This document shows positions 33,172-42,543 of a stretch of DNA of 64,000 bases, one piece after another. The notes below the pieces were generated by a model. It was not told where the DNA came from. It did not search any database and saw nothing but the letters and a program-made list of their open reading frames with translations. Within the stretch, counting starts at the first letter, position 1; every line of letters begins with the position of its first letter. Source of the DNA: JAGOPY01 sp964619555. Its GTDB lineage: Bacteria; Bacteroidota; Bacteroidia; Bacteroidales; JAGOPY01. The DNA lies in assembly GCA_964619555.1 (NCBI GenBank), contig CAZUDV010000004.1:262259-326258 (forward strand), in the 5' to 3' direction. Both the position numbers and the translations under genes were made by a program.

Positions 33172-36100
33172 TCACCGGGTGAGCAGGTATTTCCCTGAAA
33201 TGGCTTCCCTGCCTTCGTTCGTGATCCGGATCAGATAAAGCCCGGGTTTCTCGGCCGAGAGGTCCATTACAAAGGTCTGGTTCGTTTCATCGAAGTGAAC
33301 CGGAAGGGCGTCCACTACTTTAATACCATATGCGTCTGTGACTGAGATGGTATAATCGCCGGTTACTCCTGAGTTCTCCACTTTCACCAACCCATTTCCG
33401 GGATTGGGATAAACCCGGAGGGTGCCGTCGGTCGATTCACCAATGCCGCTGCAGGCTGCAAAGTCAAAGATGATGGTACGCTCATCGGTACCGACGCATC
33501 CCTGCGGGGTGGTAACAGTTACACTGTAAGTTTTGATGTCGAAACCGATTCCGGTCGTACCCACTTTAACAACCTGTTCCGTGGACCCATTCGACCATAA
33601 ATAGGAAGATCCGGGATTTCCAGCATCCAGTATGACCGTATCAAAAACACAGACCGTTTCATCGGCGCCAAGGTGAATGGTTGGTCCGGGGTTGACCTGA
33701 AGCGTCGTCGAGCCGGTAACTTCGTTATAACCGTCTGATACAGTCACCGTGTAAGTTGTGGTTACGCTGGGAAAAACGATGGGATCCTGCAACCCCGAAG
33801 TAAATCCGGGAGGCATGGCTGTCCAGGTATAGGTGTAGGTTTCCGTGCCGCCTGAGGCGAGGGCAAACAACTGTGCCTGCTGGCCGGCGCAGATCACCCC
33901 GGGCAGGACCGATGGATTGACTGCCAGTGCGGAACCGGTTATATTTACCACCATCGCATCGGAATGGTCGCTCGCGCAACCGGTCTCTGCGTCAGTGACG
34001 AAAAGGTAGAACAGCGTTTCCTCCGTCAGGTAGACCGTGGTGGGTTGCTGCACATTCGGATCGAGCAGCAGGCTCGCTGGCTCCCAGTGGTAGAGGTAAT
34101 TGCCACTGCCCGATGATGCACCGCCGTAAAGGGTAGCTGGCGTTCCGTAGATGGCCGACTGGTCGGGTCCTGCATCAGGAACGGGCAAAGGATTTACGGT
34201 TATTGAGGTGCTGCCGTTGACGGTACTATAGGGATCCGAGACGGTAAGGTGATAGGTGGTCGTGACGGAAGGTTCGACCGCCGGATTGGGCAGGTCGGAA
34301 TAAAATCCGGTAGGAGTGGATGACCAAAGGTAAGTGAACGCTCCGGTCCCTCCCGAAACCAGGGAATAAAGCTGACTTTGCTCTCCGATGCAGATCTCAT
34401 CGGGGTCCGCTGTTGGATTACAGGTGAGGACTCCACCGGTAATGTTAACCATTACATTATCCTCCGAAATACATCCCCCGACATTATCGGTAACCATCAG
34501 GGTAAACAGCACCGATGATGACAGATTCACCGTTGTGGGTTGCAGCACATTGGGATTGACCAGCAGGGATTGGGGTTCCCAGTGATAATTGAAGTTGCCC
34601 GAACCGCCTTCTACTGAACCTTCCAGCAAGGTGCTGGCTCCGCTCGGGATGAATTTATCCGGCCCGGCATGCGCAACGGGCGCATAATTGAAAACCAGGT
34701 ACATGGAGTCAATATCCGGACATCCCCATTGATTGGTCACTTCACACCAGTACCATCCCGTCTGGTCCACCTGGATCGAATGGCTGGTATCCCCATTCTG
34801 CCATAAATAGCTGGCAAACCCCGTATCCGCATCCAATGTGAAAGGTGTGGTAGAACAAACCGTGGTGTCGCTGCCGATATAAACATTCGGAGGTTGCCGG
34901 ACGATGATGATATGGAAGACGTTTTTAGCCTGACCGTATAAATACACGATCAGGGTAACGGCATAAAGGCCATTGGCTGAAGGGGTGAACAAGTGCGACG
35001 GGTTAAGCTCCCTGGAAACATTGTTTTCCCCTGAAGCGGGATCCCCGAAATTCCAGACCACGGAGTCGGGGTTGTCGGAGGCGCTGGTATAAAACTGCAC
35101 CGGTGTGCCGAAGCACAGGGGGACATCCCAGTAAAAATCGGCTGTCAGGTAAAAGAAGGATTGGACGAACGGGGGCAGGCCGTACCTGGATTCCCTTCCC
35201 CCAAGATTCACAGCATTTTCCATGAATCCGCACCCTGTTCCCAGCGTATTTGGCTGGTTGATCCGGGACAAATAATCGGCGCCCTGCCTGGCGATGTACA
35301 ATCGGTTGTCAGGGCCAAGCTGCAGCGCGCCGATCGGAGCCTGGCTCTGTCCGACAGTTCCGACCACCGTTCGGGAGTTGAGGATAGTGGTGGGATTGGA
35401 AGTGGACAGATCGTACTGGTGAATACTCCGGTTCCCTTTCCATTCGCCAATGTAAAGAACCTTGCTGTTAGCGGAAAATTCCACGCCATATGGTCCGCCC
35501 GGATCCCAACCCCCGGGATTGACGTAATTATTGTCGGTAACAATGTGCGTAACTTCTCCGGTGATATTATTGAAACTAAAGATCCCGACATTAAAGGCGA
35601 TATTATTGGCCATCGCTATCTTGGTGCCGTCAGGCGAAACTTTCAGATAACCCTTGGAAGCTTCCAGGTCCCCTACAACGGGAGAACCCGCGTGGCTGAT
35701 GACCGGAGTCGTAACAACGCCGGAGGAAGTCACTTTAAACGCATAAAATTCATCATTGCCCCATTTGTGGGTAATTACCCAGTATGATACCCCATCCCCA
35801 TGGCCGACGGCGGTTACTTTTTCGCAGGTAAGGGGAACGAGCGGAACATTTTTCTCCGATACTACCACATCCCCCAATCCATTATTTAACGTCATATCGA
35901 CCCGGGTATAACAAACCCCATTCAGGAGGTTATTATCCCAGGCATCCACGGTGAAAATATAGTACTGGTTGGAATTTAAAGGTTTCGGAACAATGATACC
36001 CGACTGTGTGCTGGAAGAATGTCCCAGCAGCCCATATCCATTCGGCATTTGTGTATGCTCCCTGGTATAAACGAATCTCCCGTCCGTGTATAATTGAAGA

Positions 36101-36291
36101 TTGCCTGAAGAATTGGAAATGGAGGAACAGCCTTCCCCGGTGCTGAGGGCTCCGTTGGTCAGCGGGACAGGCACTCCAAGGCCGAAGTTCAAACCGGCAT
36201 GGTCGCCGAAGTACCAGTAATTTGCTTCTTTCTGGGCAAACAAACCGGTTATTAGCAGAAGCAGGGATACAAGCAGAATGTGTCTTTTCAC
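33172..36291 (-). CDS. PKD-domain T9SS type A surface protein
   Basis: 1039 residues with signal peptide (MKRHILLVSLLLLITGLFAQ). Residues about 22-385 form a beta-propeller-like N-terminal domain seen in many Bacteroidota PKD proteins (NYWYFGDHAGLNFG ... LKVSPDGTKIAMAN ... LGPDNRLYIAR). Then come a PKD domain (VVWNFGDPASGENN), Ig-like modules and at least two near-identical SprB/PKD-like repeats with P-DAGPDQSA-I-G-T and ASSGSGNYLYHWEPA-LL. The last 85 residues (VYPNPGNGLVKVE ... GLYLIRI ... KYLLTR) are a T9SS type A sorting domain. Probably a surface adhesin. It is monocistronic. Confidence 0.88.
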   Translation of the reverse strand: MKRHILLVSLLLLITGLFAQKEANYWYFGDHAGLNFGLGVPVPLTNGALSTGEGCSSISNSSGNLQLYTDGRFVYTREHTQMPNGYGLLGHSSSTQSGIIVPKPLNSNQYYIFTVDAWDNNLLNGVCYTRVDMTLNNGLGDVVVSEKNVPLVPLTCEKVTAVGHGDGVSYWVITHKWGNDEFYAFKVTSSGVVTTPVISHAGSPVVGDLEASKGYLKVSPDGTKIAMANNIAFNVGIFSFNNITGEVTHIVTDNNYVNPGGWDPGGPYGVEFSANSKVLYIGEWKGNRSIHQYDLSTSNPTTILNSRTVVGTVGQSQAPIGALQLGPDNRLYIARQGADYLSRINQPNTLGTGCGFMENAVNLGGRESRYGLPPFVQSFFYLTADFYWDVPLCFGTPVQFYTSASDNPDSVVWNFGDPASGENNVSRELNPSHLFTPSANGLYAVTLIVYLYGQAKNVFHIIIVRQPPNVYIGSDTTVCSTTPFTLDADTGFASYLWQNGDTSHSIQVDQTGWYWCEVTNQWGCPDIDSMYLVFNYAPVAHAGPDKFIPSGASTLLEGSVEGGSGNFNYHWEPQSLLVNPNVLQPTTVNLSSSVLFTLMVTDNVGGCISEDNVMVNITGGVLTCNPTADPDEICIGEQSQLYSLVSGGTGAFTYLWSSTPTGFYSDLPNPAVEPSVTTTYHLTVSDPYSTVNGSTSITVNPLPVPDAGPDQSAIYGTPATLYGGASSGSGNYLYHWEPASLLLDPNVQQPTTVYLTEETLFYLFVTDAETGCASDHSDAMVVNITGSALAVNPSVLPGVICAGQQAQLFALASGGTETYTYTWTAMPPGFTSGLQDPIVFPSVTTTYTVTVSDGYNEVTGSTTLQVNPGPTIHLGADETVCVFDTVILDAGNPGSSYLWSNGSTEQVVKVGTTGIGFDIKTYSVTVTTPQGCVGTDERTIIFDFAACSGIGESTDGTLRVYPNPGNGLVKVENSGVTGDYTISVTDAYGIKVVDALPVHFDETNQTFVMDLSAEKPGLYLIRITNEGREAISGKYLLTR

Positions 36292-36443
36292 GGTGAGGAA
36301 GATTGAGGTCGCGAATTACTTATTTCTCCATAAAATTAAAATAAAAATGAAAAAAAAGACAATTCAAAGGGTCATATGTGTTTTTTTTTCTGTCACCACT
36401 TTTGCATACATTCGCATTTTATTGTCACCACTTGCTTGATCAG

Positions 36444-37742
36444 ATGAAGGAAATATCAAAAAAAGCGGGATTCCGTTCATTTCCGCGTAGTTTCTGGACG
36501 GTCATCTCCATGGAGTTTTTCGAGAGGGGGTCTTACTACGGCATGATGTCCGTTCTTTCCGTGTACCTGGTTTTAAATACCTCTGAAGGAGGGTTGGGTT
36601 TTTCCAAGGAGAGTGTCGGGGTGATCAAGAGCGTCATCACACCGCTGCTTTACTTCCTGCCTATCATTTCAGGAGCTATCGGCGACCGGTACGGTTATCG
36701 TAAAGTGCTTTTCTTTGCATTTTTTACCATGAGCCTGGGATATTTTATGACAGGCCTTTCCACTACTTATATCGCTGTTTTCAGCAGCCTTATCCTGGTA
36801 GCACTGGGGGCCGGATTTTTTAAGCCCATGATTGCAGGCACCATTGCACGGGTAACGGACGAATCCAATTCCACGCTCGGTTTCGGTATATTTTACTGGT
36901 CTATCAACCTGGGTGCTTTTTTATTCCCGCTCATCCTCGTGCCCTATCTCAAATCCATTTCATGGACCTATATATTCTTTATGGCTGCCATCGGGACCGG
37001 GTGGCTGATATTGCTCAACCTTTTCGTTTATAAGGAACCTCAGCGCGACAAAGTGACCAAATCCCTCGGGAAAGTCTTTACCGAGATGATCAGCGTACTG
37101 AAAGACTACCGCTTTATCCTGATGATCGTGATTTATTCCGGTTTCTGGATCATGTATTTCCAGGTCTACGATTCGGTCCTGTGGTATCTGACCGAAAAGG
37201 TGGATATGACCCCTTTCAATAAGATCGTCAATAACTTCCTGGCTTTGTTTATGGAGAATCCCGACTGGAAGTACGATGCGGAGCATGTGACGGCCATGAA
37301 TGCAGGTGCCATTATCCTGCTTCAGCTGCTGGTTTCAAGCATCGTGCGAAATACCAGGGTAATGCCGACGATGATCTTCGGCATTGCGATGGGTTCAATC
37401 GGGATGGGGATGCTGGCCATTGCCCCGAATGCCTGGGTGTTTCTCATTTCCATGTTTGTTTTCACCATCGGGGAGATGATTGCTCATCCGAAATTCATCT
37501 CTTATGTAGGATTGATCGCCCCTCCGGATAAAAAAGCGGTTTACCAGGGTTATTCCTTTCTGTACGGGGTGATTGGCAGCGGTGTCGGCGGGGTGCTGGG
37601 GGCCTATTTGTACGTATGGCTGGTTGAGAGGCATGACCAGGCATCTCTCCTCTGGCTGGTGTTCAGCATGATCGGCGTACTGACGATCATCGGGTTGTTA
37701 CTCTATAACCGGTTCTTCCATATCCAGGAACAGGGCAATTAA
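36444..37742 (+). CDS. POT/PTR-like MFS transporter
   Basis: The open frame reaches 36378, but ATG 36444 (MKEISKKAGFRSFPRSFW) is the natural start. About 432 residues with 12 transmembrane helices. MEFFERGSYYGMMSVLSVYL resembles the ExxERFxYYG motif of proton-dependent oligopeptide transporters. GDRYGYRKVL is the MFS loop 2-3 motif, and helix 4-5 has LGAGFFKPMIAGTIARV. Most likely imports di-/tripeptides or similar solutes with protons; the substrate is uncertain because helix 7-10 residues differ from typical PepT. Confidence 0.85.
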   Translation: MKEISKKAGFRSFPRSFWTVISMEFFERGSYYGMMSVLSVYLVLNTSEGGLGFSKESVGVIKSVITPLLYFLPIISGAIGDRYGYRKVLFFAFFTMSLGYFMTGLSTTYIAVFSSLILVALGAGFFKPMIAGTIARVTDESNSTLGFGIFYWSINLGAFLFPLILVPYLKSISWTYIFFMAAIGTGWLILLNLFVYKEPQRDKVTKSLGKVFTEMISVLKDYRFILMIVIYSGFWIMYFQVYDSVLWYLTEKVDMTPFNKIVNNFLALFMENPDWKYDAEHVTAMNAGAIILLQLLVSSIVRNTRVMPTMIFGIAMGSIGMGMLAIAPNAWVFLISMFVFTIGEMIAHPKFISYVGLIAPPDKKAVYQGYSFLYGVIGSGVGGVLGAYLYVWLVERHDQASLLWLVFSMIGVLTIIGLLLYNRFFHIQEQGN

Positions 37743-37789
37743 TCCACAGTCCCGGCATACACAAAATATCAGATTTCCAAATCCCGATA

Positions 37790-38656
37790 TTATCTTTTCG
37801 CTAGTTTCACCTGACTGATCCATAGTTTATTGGGCTTTGACAGTTCCGAAATGCTGACCTGTGCTTGGCTGCCCTGGTGCTTTTCCTGGGCTGGTGTGGC
37901 TTGTCCGCTACCGGCAGAGGCAGGGGCCCCGCCGCCCGAAGGAGGCCCTCCGTACATGCCGCCTCCATGACCGCCATCATATGGCTGGCTTCCAGAGGCC
38001 TGTCCTATCCCTGCCTGGTTAAGGTCCAGGTAACCGGTTTCGAATCCCATGCTGAAAAGCCCGTCAGCCTCACCGTTTACCGACGATTCTATTTTCTCAA
38101 TGGGGACTATAAGGCTGAGGATCATTTTTTCCCTGTCAGGCATATTTAATTTGCCCCGGACACCATAAACCGGTTCCATCATTACCGTATCTTTTTCTCC
38201 CTTTCCCGAAAATCCGATCAGCACCACCTCATTGTTTTTCCCCTCCAACATCCTGTTCATCATCTCTTTTCGATCCGCGGAAACAGGTTTTCCCGCTCCG
38301 GAAGGCGGTCCGGACATCCCATTTCCGGGTACGGGGAACTGGATCCCCAGGCTTTTTTTATGCCTGGCATCCGGGTTGAACCAGGTGGTCAGTCCATATC
38401 TCATGATCTTTTGGATAGCGGCCCGGTCACTTACCAGCAGGGTGATATACAGGTCTTTCTCATCGTTCGAAACGTAATACAGGAATTTGCTTTTGTCATC
38501 ATATCTCATTTTATTGATGAACTCTTCCCCATCGCTGAATGACTGGCCGGACTGCCAGAAACAAACATAGGGGGCACTTTTTTGAGAATAAGCCGGCAGG
38601 GAAAAGGCCAGGATCAGGCTCAAAGTGGCAAGCCAACCTGTTAAACGCTGTTTCAT
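37790..38656 (-). CDS. Secreted protein of unknown function, Gly/Pro-rich C-terminus
   Basis: The start is ATG 38656 (MKQRLTGWLATLSLILAFSLPAYSQ, signal peptide); the longer frame to 38710 is rejected. About 288 residues. The N-terminal half (about 25-215) is a compact domain with YVSNDEKDLYITLLVSD and TTWFNPDARHKKSLGIQFPV. Relatives are seen beside OM receptors in Bacteroidota, but I know no function. Residues about 225-275 are low complexity (GGGMYGGPPSGGGAPAS). It lies 19 bases after the TonB/OMP_b-brl_3 receptor gene and is probably in one operon with it. Confidence 0.75.
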   Translation of the reverse strand: MKQRLTGWLATLSLILAFSLPAYSQKSAPYVCFWQSGQSFSDGEEFINKMRYDDKSKFLYYVSNDEKDLYITLLVSDRAAIQKIMRYGLTTWFNPDARHKKSLGIQFPVPGNGMSGPPSGAGKPVSADRKEMMNRMLEGKNNEVVLIGFSGKGEKDTVMMEPVYGVRGKLNMPDREKMILSLIVPIEKIESSVNGEADGLFSMGFETGYLDLNQAGIGQASGSQPYDGGHGGGMYGGPPSGGGAPASAGSGQATPAQEKHQGSQAQVSISELSKPNKLWISQVKLAKR

Positions 38657-38675
38657 GATATAAAAATAAGTAAAC

Positions 38676-41162
38676 TCAGAATTCACCCATGTTAATGACG
38701 TCATAATCACCGTCGAAGCCGTTTTCCGCAGATCTTTTCCGGCTGAAGTTATTCCATTTATAACTGATAGTCAGGCTGACAACAGGTGCATTGCGCCAAT
38801 TCTCGTATTCAGAATAGAAATTTTCACCCTCGCTGGTCAGCTTCATATGGCGTGTGTCGAAAACATCACGGATATTCAGGGTCATCGAAAGCTGGCTGTC
38901 GAAAAAGTCCTGTCTGACTGCAAAACCAACGTAAAAAGAACCCTTCCTGGTACCGTCGGTAGTAACGGTGGGACTGTCATAAGTACCATTCAGCCTCAGG
39001 CGGGTTTTGGTCTTAAGGTTCGCTCCCAGGTCCAGGCGGGCGTTCCAGTTGGTACTCTGTCGTACCACCTCCATGCTGTCCGTCTGTTTCTTTAGCCTGT
39101 AATCAAAAATGGTGGCGCTGGGCGTAATGTTGAACCAGTCATTGACTTTAAGAAAACCGGAAATTTCCACCCCAAGAGACCTGTCGTCGTCAATATTCTG
39201 CATGGTACTGATAAGAACACCTTCCTCATTGACGCTCTGAACCCGGGTCATTTTATTGTTGGTGATCTTGTAGTAGGATTCGATATTCAGGTAAGAATAT
39301 CCGAAAAGCTTCTGGTAGTTGAGTTCAAGGGAATGAGAAAATTCCGGTTCCAGCGCGGGATTTCCGGAAAACTGCGAGAATGCATCGGAAAACATCGGGT
39401 ATGGATTCAGCATCATGCCCCGTGGCCGGTTAACCCGCTTGCTGTAAGAAAGCTGAACCTGTTGGTTATAAGGGAGATAATAGGTTAAATAAGCGCTGGG
39501 ATAAAGGTCGAATTTTTCATAAAGATAATCCTCCCCTCCAGTTTTCTGGTCCAGGTTCCGGTGGGTATATTCTCCTCTCAAGCCAAGCTTGACACCCAGT
39601 TTTTTTCCGAATTCCCTGGAATATGTCCCATACAGCGCATAAATGTTATGGGTAAAATCGTACTCATTGCTTTGGATACTGTCATATATCCATCCCTGGC
39701 TGACCGAATCCCAGTTATAATAATTATAATCTTCCTGGTCCTGGTCCATTCTTAACTGGAAACCGGTTTCCAGTTTGCCGCCGTCCTGGAATTTATGCTC
39801 GAAATCCAGATCTCCCCGCCACTCTCTTTCTGATTCCGTGGTATTTCGTTTGTAATCCAGGATCACCTGATCGATATTTTCCCAGGTATCGTCAACCAGT
39901 GACTGGACGGTTGTCTGCCGGCTTTCATCATTCCCCTGGTTATAGGTTAGCTGGGCGCTCAGTTCACTACCATCGTTTTTAAATTTCTGTATATCCCTAA
40001 TGGTGACCTGAAGTGTCGGATGGAAGGATTCATCGTCATCGTTCGTCAGATAATAATACCTGGAAGGATCCAAAGAACTCCATTCCTGGTTCTTGGAATT
40101 ATTTTCCCGGTCCATTTCAAACATGCGGTAGCTGGCTTCCACGGTAGCGGTATTCTTTTCAGTGAGGCTGTAATCGATCCCTGCCTTCAGGTTGATTCCC
40201 CGGCGGATTCCCTTGTTGCTGGCATTTGTCACCAGGTATCCGGTCGAATCGTCATAATAGGTTTCCCTGTAACCTTCCCTGAAACCTTTCATTTGCCGGT
40301 TCGATGCGTCGGCTCCGAAGGTGATGCTGCTTTTTTTGGTCCGGTAGTTCAGGGTGAAATCAGCAGCTGCTTCCGGACTGGTGCCGGCAGTCAGGTTGGC
40401 AATTCCCGACAAACCGTTCAGGCTGTTCTTTTTCGTGACGATATTCAGGATACCGGCCGTGCCATCGGGGTCATATCGTGCGGAAGGATTGGTAATGATC
40501 TCAATTTTGTCGATAGATGAGGCAGGGATTTGCTTGAGGGCATCACTGCCGGTCAGGATGCTTGGTTTCCCGTCGATCAGCACCGTGAAGTTCGTGCTTC
40601 CGCGCAGAGCCACATTACCTTCTAGGTCAGTGGTGACAGAGGGGATATTTTCCAGGACATCGACAGCTGTTCCTCCTGCGGCATTGATCTGCTGGTCGAC
40701 ATTGACCACTTTCCGGTCGACCTGGTATTCCACCAGAGGTTTTTCACCGACAATTTCCACTTCGTCCAGGTTGTTCACATCCGGGCGAAGGTTGACAATT
40801 CCGACATCTTTGACAGGATTACCCTGATTGATGGTGATTCCCGAGATCAGGACTTTCCGGAACCCCATAAAGCGGATAATGACATTGTAAACCCCTTCAC
40901 CCAGTTTTTTAAATTCAAAGCCGCCGTGACCATCGGTAATGACCCCGTCGATCATAACGGAATCCTCTGAGGTGTATAATGTTACAGTGGCGTATTCTAC
41001 CGGGGAGGAGGAGGATGCCTCAACGACCTTGCCTTTGATGGTACCGCTGAAAAAAGCTGAAGCAGCGACATGTTCCCTCGAAGGTTGTCCTTTTAAGAGC
41101 AAGGTCGCTGCCAGCATTATGAAGAGTACGAGAAGCCTTTTCAAAATCGAATTTTTCATCAT
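38676..41162 (-). CDS. Outer-membrane receptor (CarboxypepD_reg-like, plug, OMP_b-brl_3)
   Basis: Start at ATG 41162 (MMKNSILKRLLVLFIMLAATLL), a signal peptide; the frame is open to 41183. About 828 residues. An N-terminal CarboxypepD_reg-like domain (about 40-130; GKVVEASSSSPVEYATVTLY) is followed by a TonB-type plug (about 135-240; NLDEVEIVGEKPLVEYQVDRKVV quoted over the Ton-box-adjacent part; DVLENIPSVTTDLEGNVALRGS in the same region). The C-terminal barrel is of the OMP_b-brl_3 class, with PRGMMLNPYPMFSD and LNIRDVFDTRHMK. These receptors import or export unknown ligands across the outer membrane. No SusD-like partner is adjacent. Confidence 0.88.
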   Translation of the reverse strand: MMKNSILKRLLVLFIMLAATLLLKGQPSREHVAASAFFSGTIKGKVVEASSSSPVEYATVTLYTSEDSVMIDGVITDGHGGFEFKKLGEGVYNVIIRFMGFRKVLISGITINQGNPVKDVGIVNLRPDVNNLDEVEIVGEKPLVEYQVDRKVVNVDQQINAAGGTAVDVLENIPSVTTDLEGNVALRGSTNFTVLIDGKPSILTGSDALKQIPASSIDKIEIITNPSARYDPDGTAGILNIVTKKNSLNGLSGIANLTAGTSPEAAADFTLNYRTKKSSITFGADASNRQMKGFREGYRETYYDDSTGYLVTNASNKGIRRGINLKAGIDYSLTEKNTATVEASYRMFEMDRENNSKNQEWSSLDPSRYYYLTNDDDESFHPTLQVTIRDIQKFKNDGSELSAQLTYNQGNDESRQTTVQSLVDDTWENIDQVILDYKRNTTESEREWRGDLDFEHKFQDGGKLETGFQLRMDQDQEDYNYYNWDSVSQGWIYDSIQSNEYDFTHNIYALYGTYSREFGKKLGVKLGLRGEYTHRNLDQKTGGEDYLYEKFDLYPSAYLTYYLPYNQQVQLSYSKRVNRPRGMMLNPYPMFSDAFSQFSGNPALEPEFSHSLELNYQKLFGYSYLNIESYYKITNNKMTRVQSVNEEGVLISTMQNIDDDRSLGVEISGFLKVNDWFNITPSATIFDYRLKKQTDSMEVVRQSTNWNARLDLGANLKTKTRLRLNGTYDSPTVTTDGTRKGSFYVGFAVRQDFFDSQLSMTLNIRDVFDTRHMKLTSEGENFYSEYENWRNAPVVSLTISYKWNNFSRKRSAENGFDGDYDVINMGEF

Positions 41163-41243
41163 TCGATGCGCAAAGCAAATCATAGTTTACTGGTTAAAAA
41201 AATAAAATCGATCAAACAGGCAAATTTGCCGATGAATTTTGAA

Positions 41244-41251
41244 TACATTTG
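41244..41251 (+). promoter_or_regulatory. -7 box for the SpmA/SpmB-like gene
   Basis: TACATTTG is an exact TANNTTTG match 25 bases before ATG 41276. A TTTG lies at 41225-41228, but the spacing is only 15 bases. Confidence 0.35.
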
Positions 41252-41275
41252 ATTTTACAACAAATTAAAGGTAAA

Positions 41276-42508
41276 ATGGTTCTGAATTATATCTGGGTCG
41301 CCTTTTTTATTATTGCTTTCATTGTAGGATTGATCCGGTTGCTGTTTTACGGCGACATGGAGATATTTCCTGCCATGATGAACAGCACGTTTGATATGGC
41401 GAAAACGGGTTTCGAATTATCCCTGGGACTCACGGGTGTGATGACGCTCTGGATGGGACTGATGAGGGTAGGAGAGGCAGGAGGGATTGTGAACCTGATG
41501 GCCAGGGCGGTTGGTCCCCTGTTCCGGCGCCTGTTCCCTGAGATCCCGAAGGATCATCCCGCCAGCGGTTCGATCATGATGAACATAGCCGCCAATATGC
41601 TCGGGCTGGACAATGCTGCCACTCCCCTGGGTCTCAAGGCTATGACCCAGTTGCAGGAAATCAACCCGGATAAGGAAAGGGCATCCAATGCCATGATCAT
41701 GTTCCTGGTGCTGAACGCTTCGGGCCTTACCATTATCCCCATCAGCATCATGGTGTACCGTGCCCAGCTCGGCGCAGCTGATCCGTCAGATATCTTCATC
41801 CCGATACTGATTGCCACATTTTCTTCGACATTGACAGGTATAATAGCTGTATCACTTTTCCAGCGGATCAATCTCCTCAACCGGACCGTTTTATTTTACC
41901 TGGGCGGGTTTACCCTGATCGTGTCGGTCATTATCTGGTATTTCACAACCCTGCCACAGGAGAAAGTTTCCGGAATATCAACAGTGGCCGGGAATTTCAT
42001 CCTGTTCGCCATCATTTTTTCATTTATCACACTGGGTTTGGTAAAAAAGATCAACGTTTATGAATCCTTTATCGAAGGTGCGAAGGATGGCTTCAGCATT
42101 GCCGTTCGGATTATCCCTTATCTCATTGCCATACTGGTGGGTATCGGCGTCTTCAGGGCCTGCGGGGCCATGGATTTTCTGGTGAAAGGCATTGGCTATG
42201 GTTTTGCTGCCTTTGGCATAAACACTGATTTCGTCGACGCCCTTCCGACCGCTTTTATGAAACCCCTTAGCGGATCCGGTGCCCGGGGCATGATGGTGGA
42301 TACCATGAAACAGTATGGCGCCGATTCCTTTGCCGGCCGTCTTTCCTGCATTTTCCAGGGGGCTGCTGATACGACGTTTTATATTGTTGCCGTTTATTTT
42401 GGTTCAGTAGGCATTAAAAAGACGCGTTATGCCATTACGTGCGGCCTGATAGCAGACCTGGCAGGTTTGATAGCGGCGATTTTGGTGGCGTATTTGTTCT
42501 TTCACTAA
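41276..42508 (+). CDS. Nucleoside-recognition (SpmA/SpmB-like) membrane protein
   Basis: The frame is open from a TTG at 41249, but ATG 41276 (MVLNYIWVAFF) is the likely start. About 410 residues, with 8-10 transmembrane helices. The N-terminal half has SpmA-like ANMLGLDNAATPLGLKAM and the C-terminal half SpmB-like SIAVRIIPYLIAILVGIGV and PTAFMKPLSGSGARGMM. Thus the two Bacillus spore maturation proteins are fused, as is usual in Bacteroidota, which do not sporulate. They contain Gate/nucleoside-recognition domains and may export or exchange a small solute. Role here unknown. The stop codon TAA opens the R3 palindrome. Confidence 0.88.
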   Translation: MVLNYIWVAFFIIAFIVGLIRLLFYGDMEIFPAMMNSTFDMAKTGFELSLGLTGVMTLWMGLMRVGEAGGIVNLMARAVGPLFRRLFPEIPKDHPASGSIMMNIAANMLGLDNAATPLGLKAMTQLQEINPDKERASNAMIMFLVLNASGLTIIPISIMVYRAQLGAADPSDIFIPILIATFSSTLTGIIAVSLFQRINLLNRTVLFYLGGFTLIVSVIIWYFTTLPQEKVSGISTVAGNFILFAIIFSFITLGLVKKINVYESFIEGAKDGFSIAVRIIPYLIAILVGIGVFRACGAMDFLVKGIGYGFAAFGINTDFVDALPTAFMKPLSGSGARGMMVDTMKQYGADSFAGRLSCIFQGAADTTFYIVAVYFGSVGIKKTRYAITCGLIADLAGLIAAILVAYLFFH

Positions 42509-42537
42509 CCCTCCAAGGGTTATAACCCCTGGAGGGT
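42508..42537. repeat. R3 30-bp palindrome, copy 1
   Basis: ACCCTCCAAGGGTTA and TAACCCCTGGAGGGT are complementary at 14 of 15 positions with no loop. It starts at the last base of the preceding stop codon and ends 7 bases before the converging gene's stop. A perfect sister copy lies at 55712-55741. Confidence 0.85.
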
Positions 42538-42543
42538 CCCCCA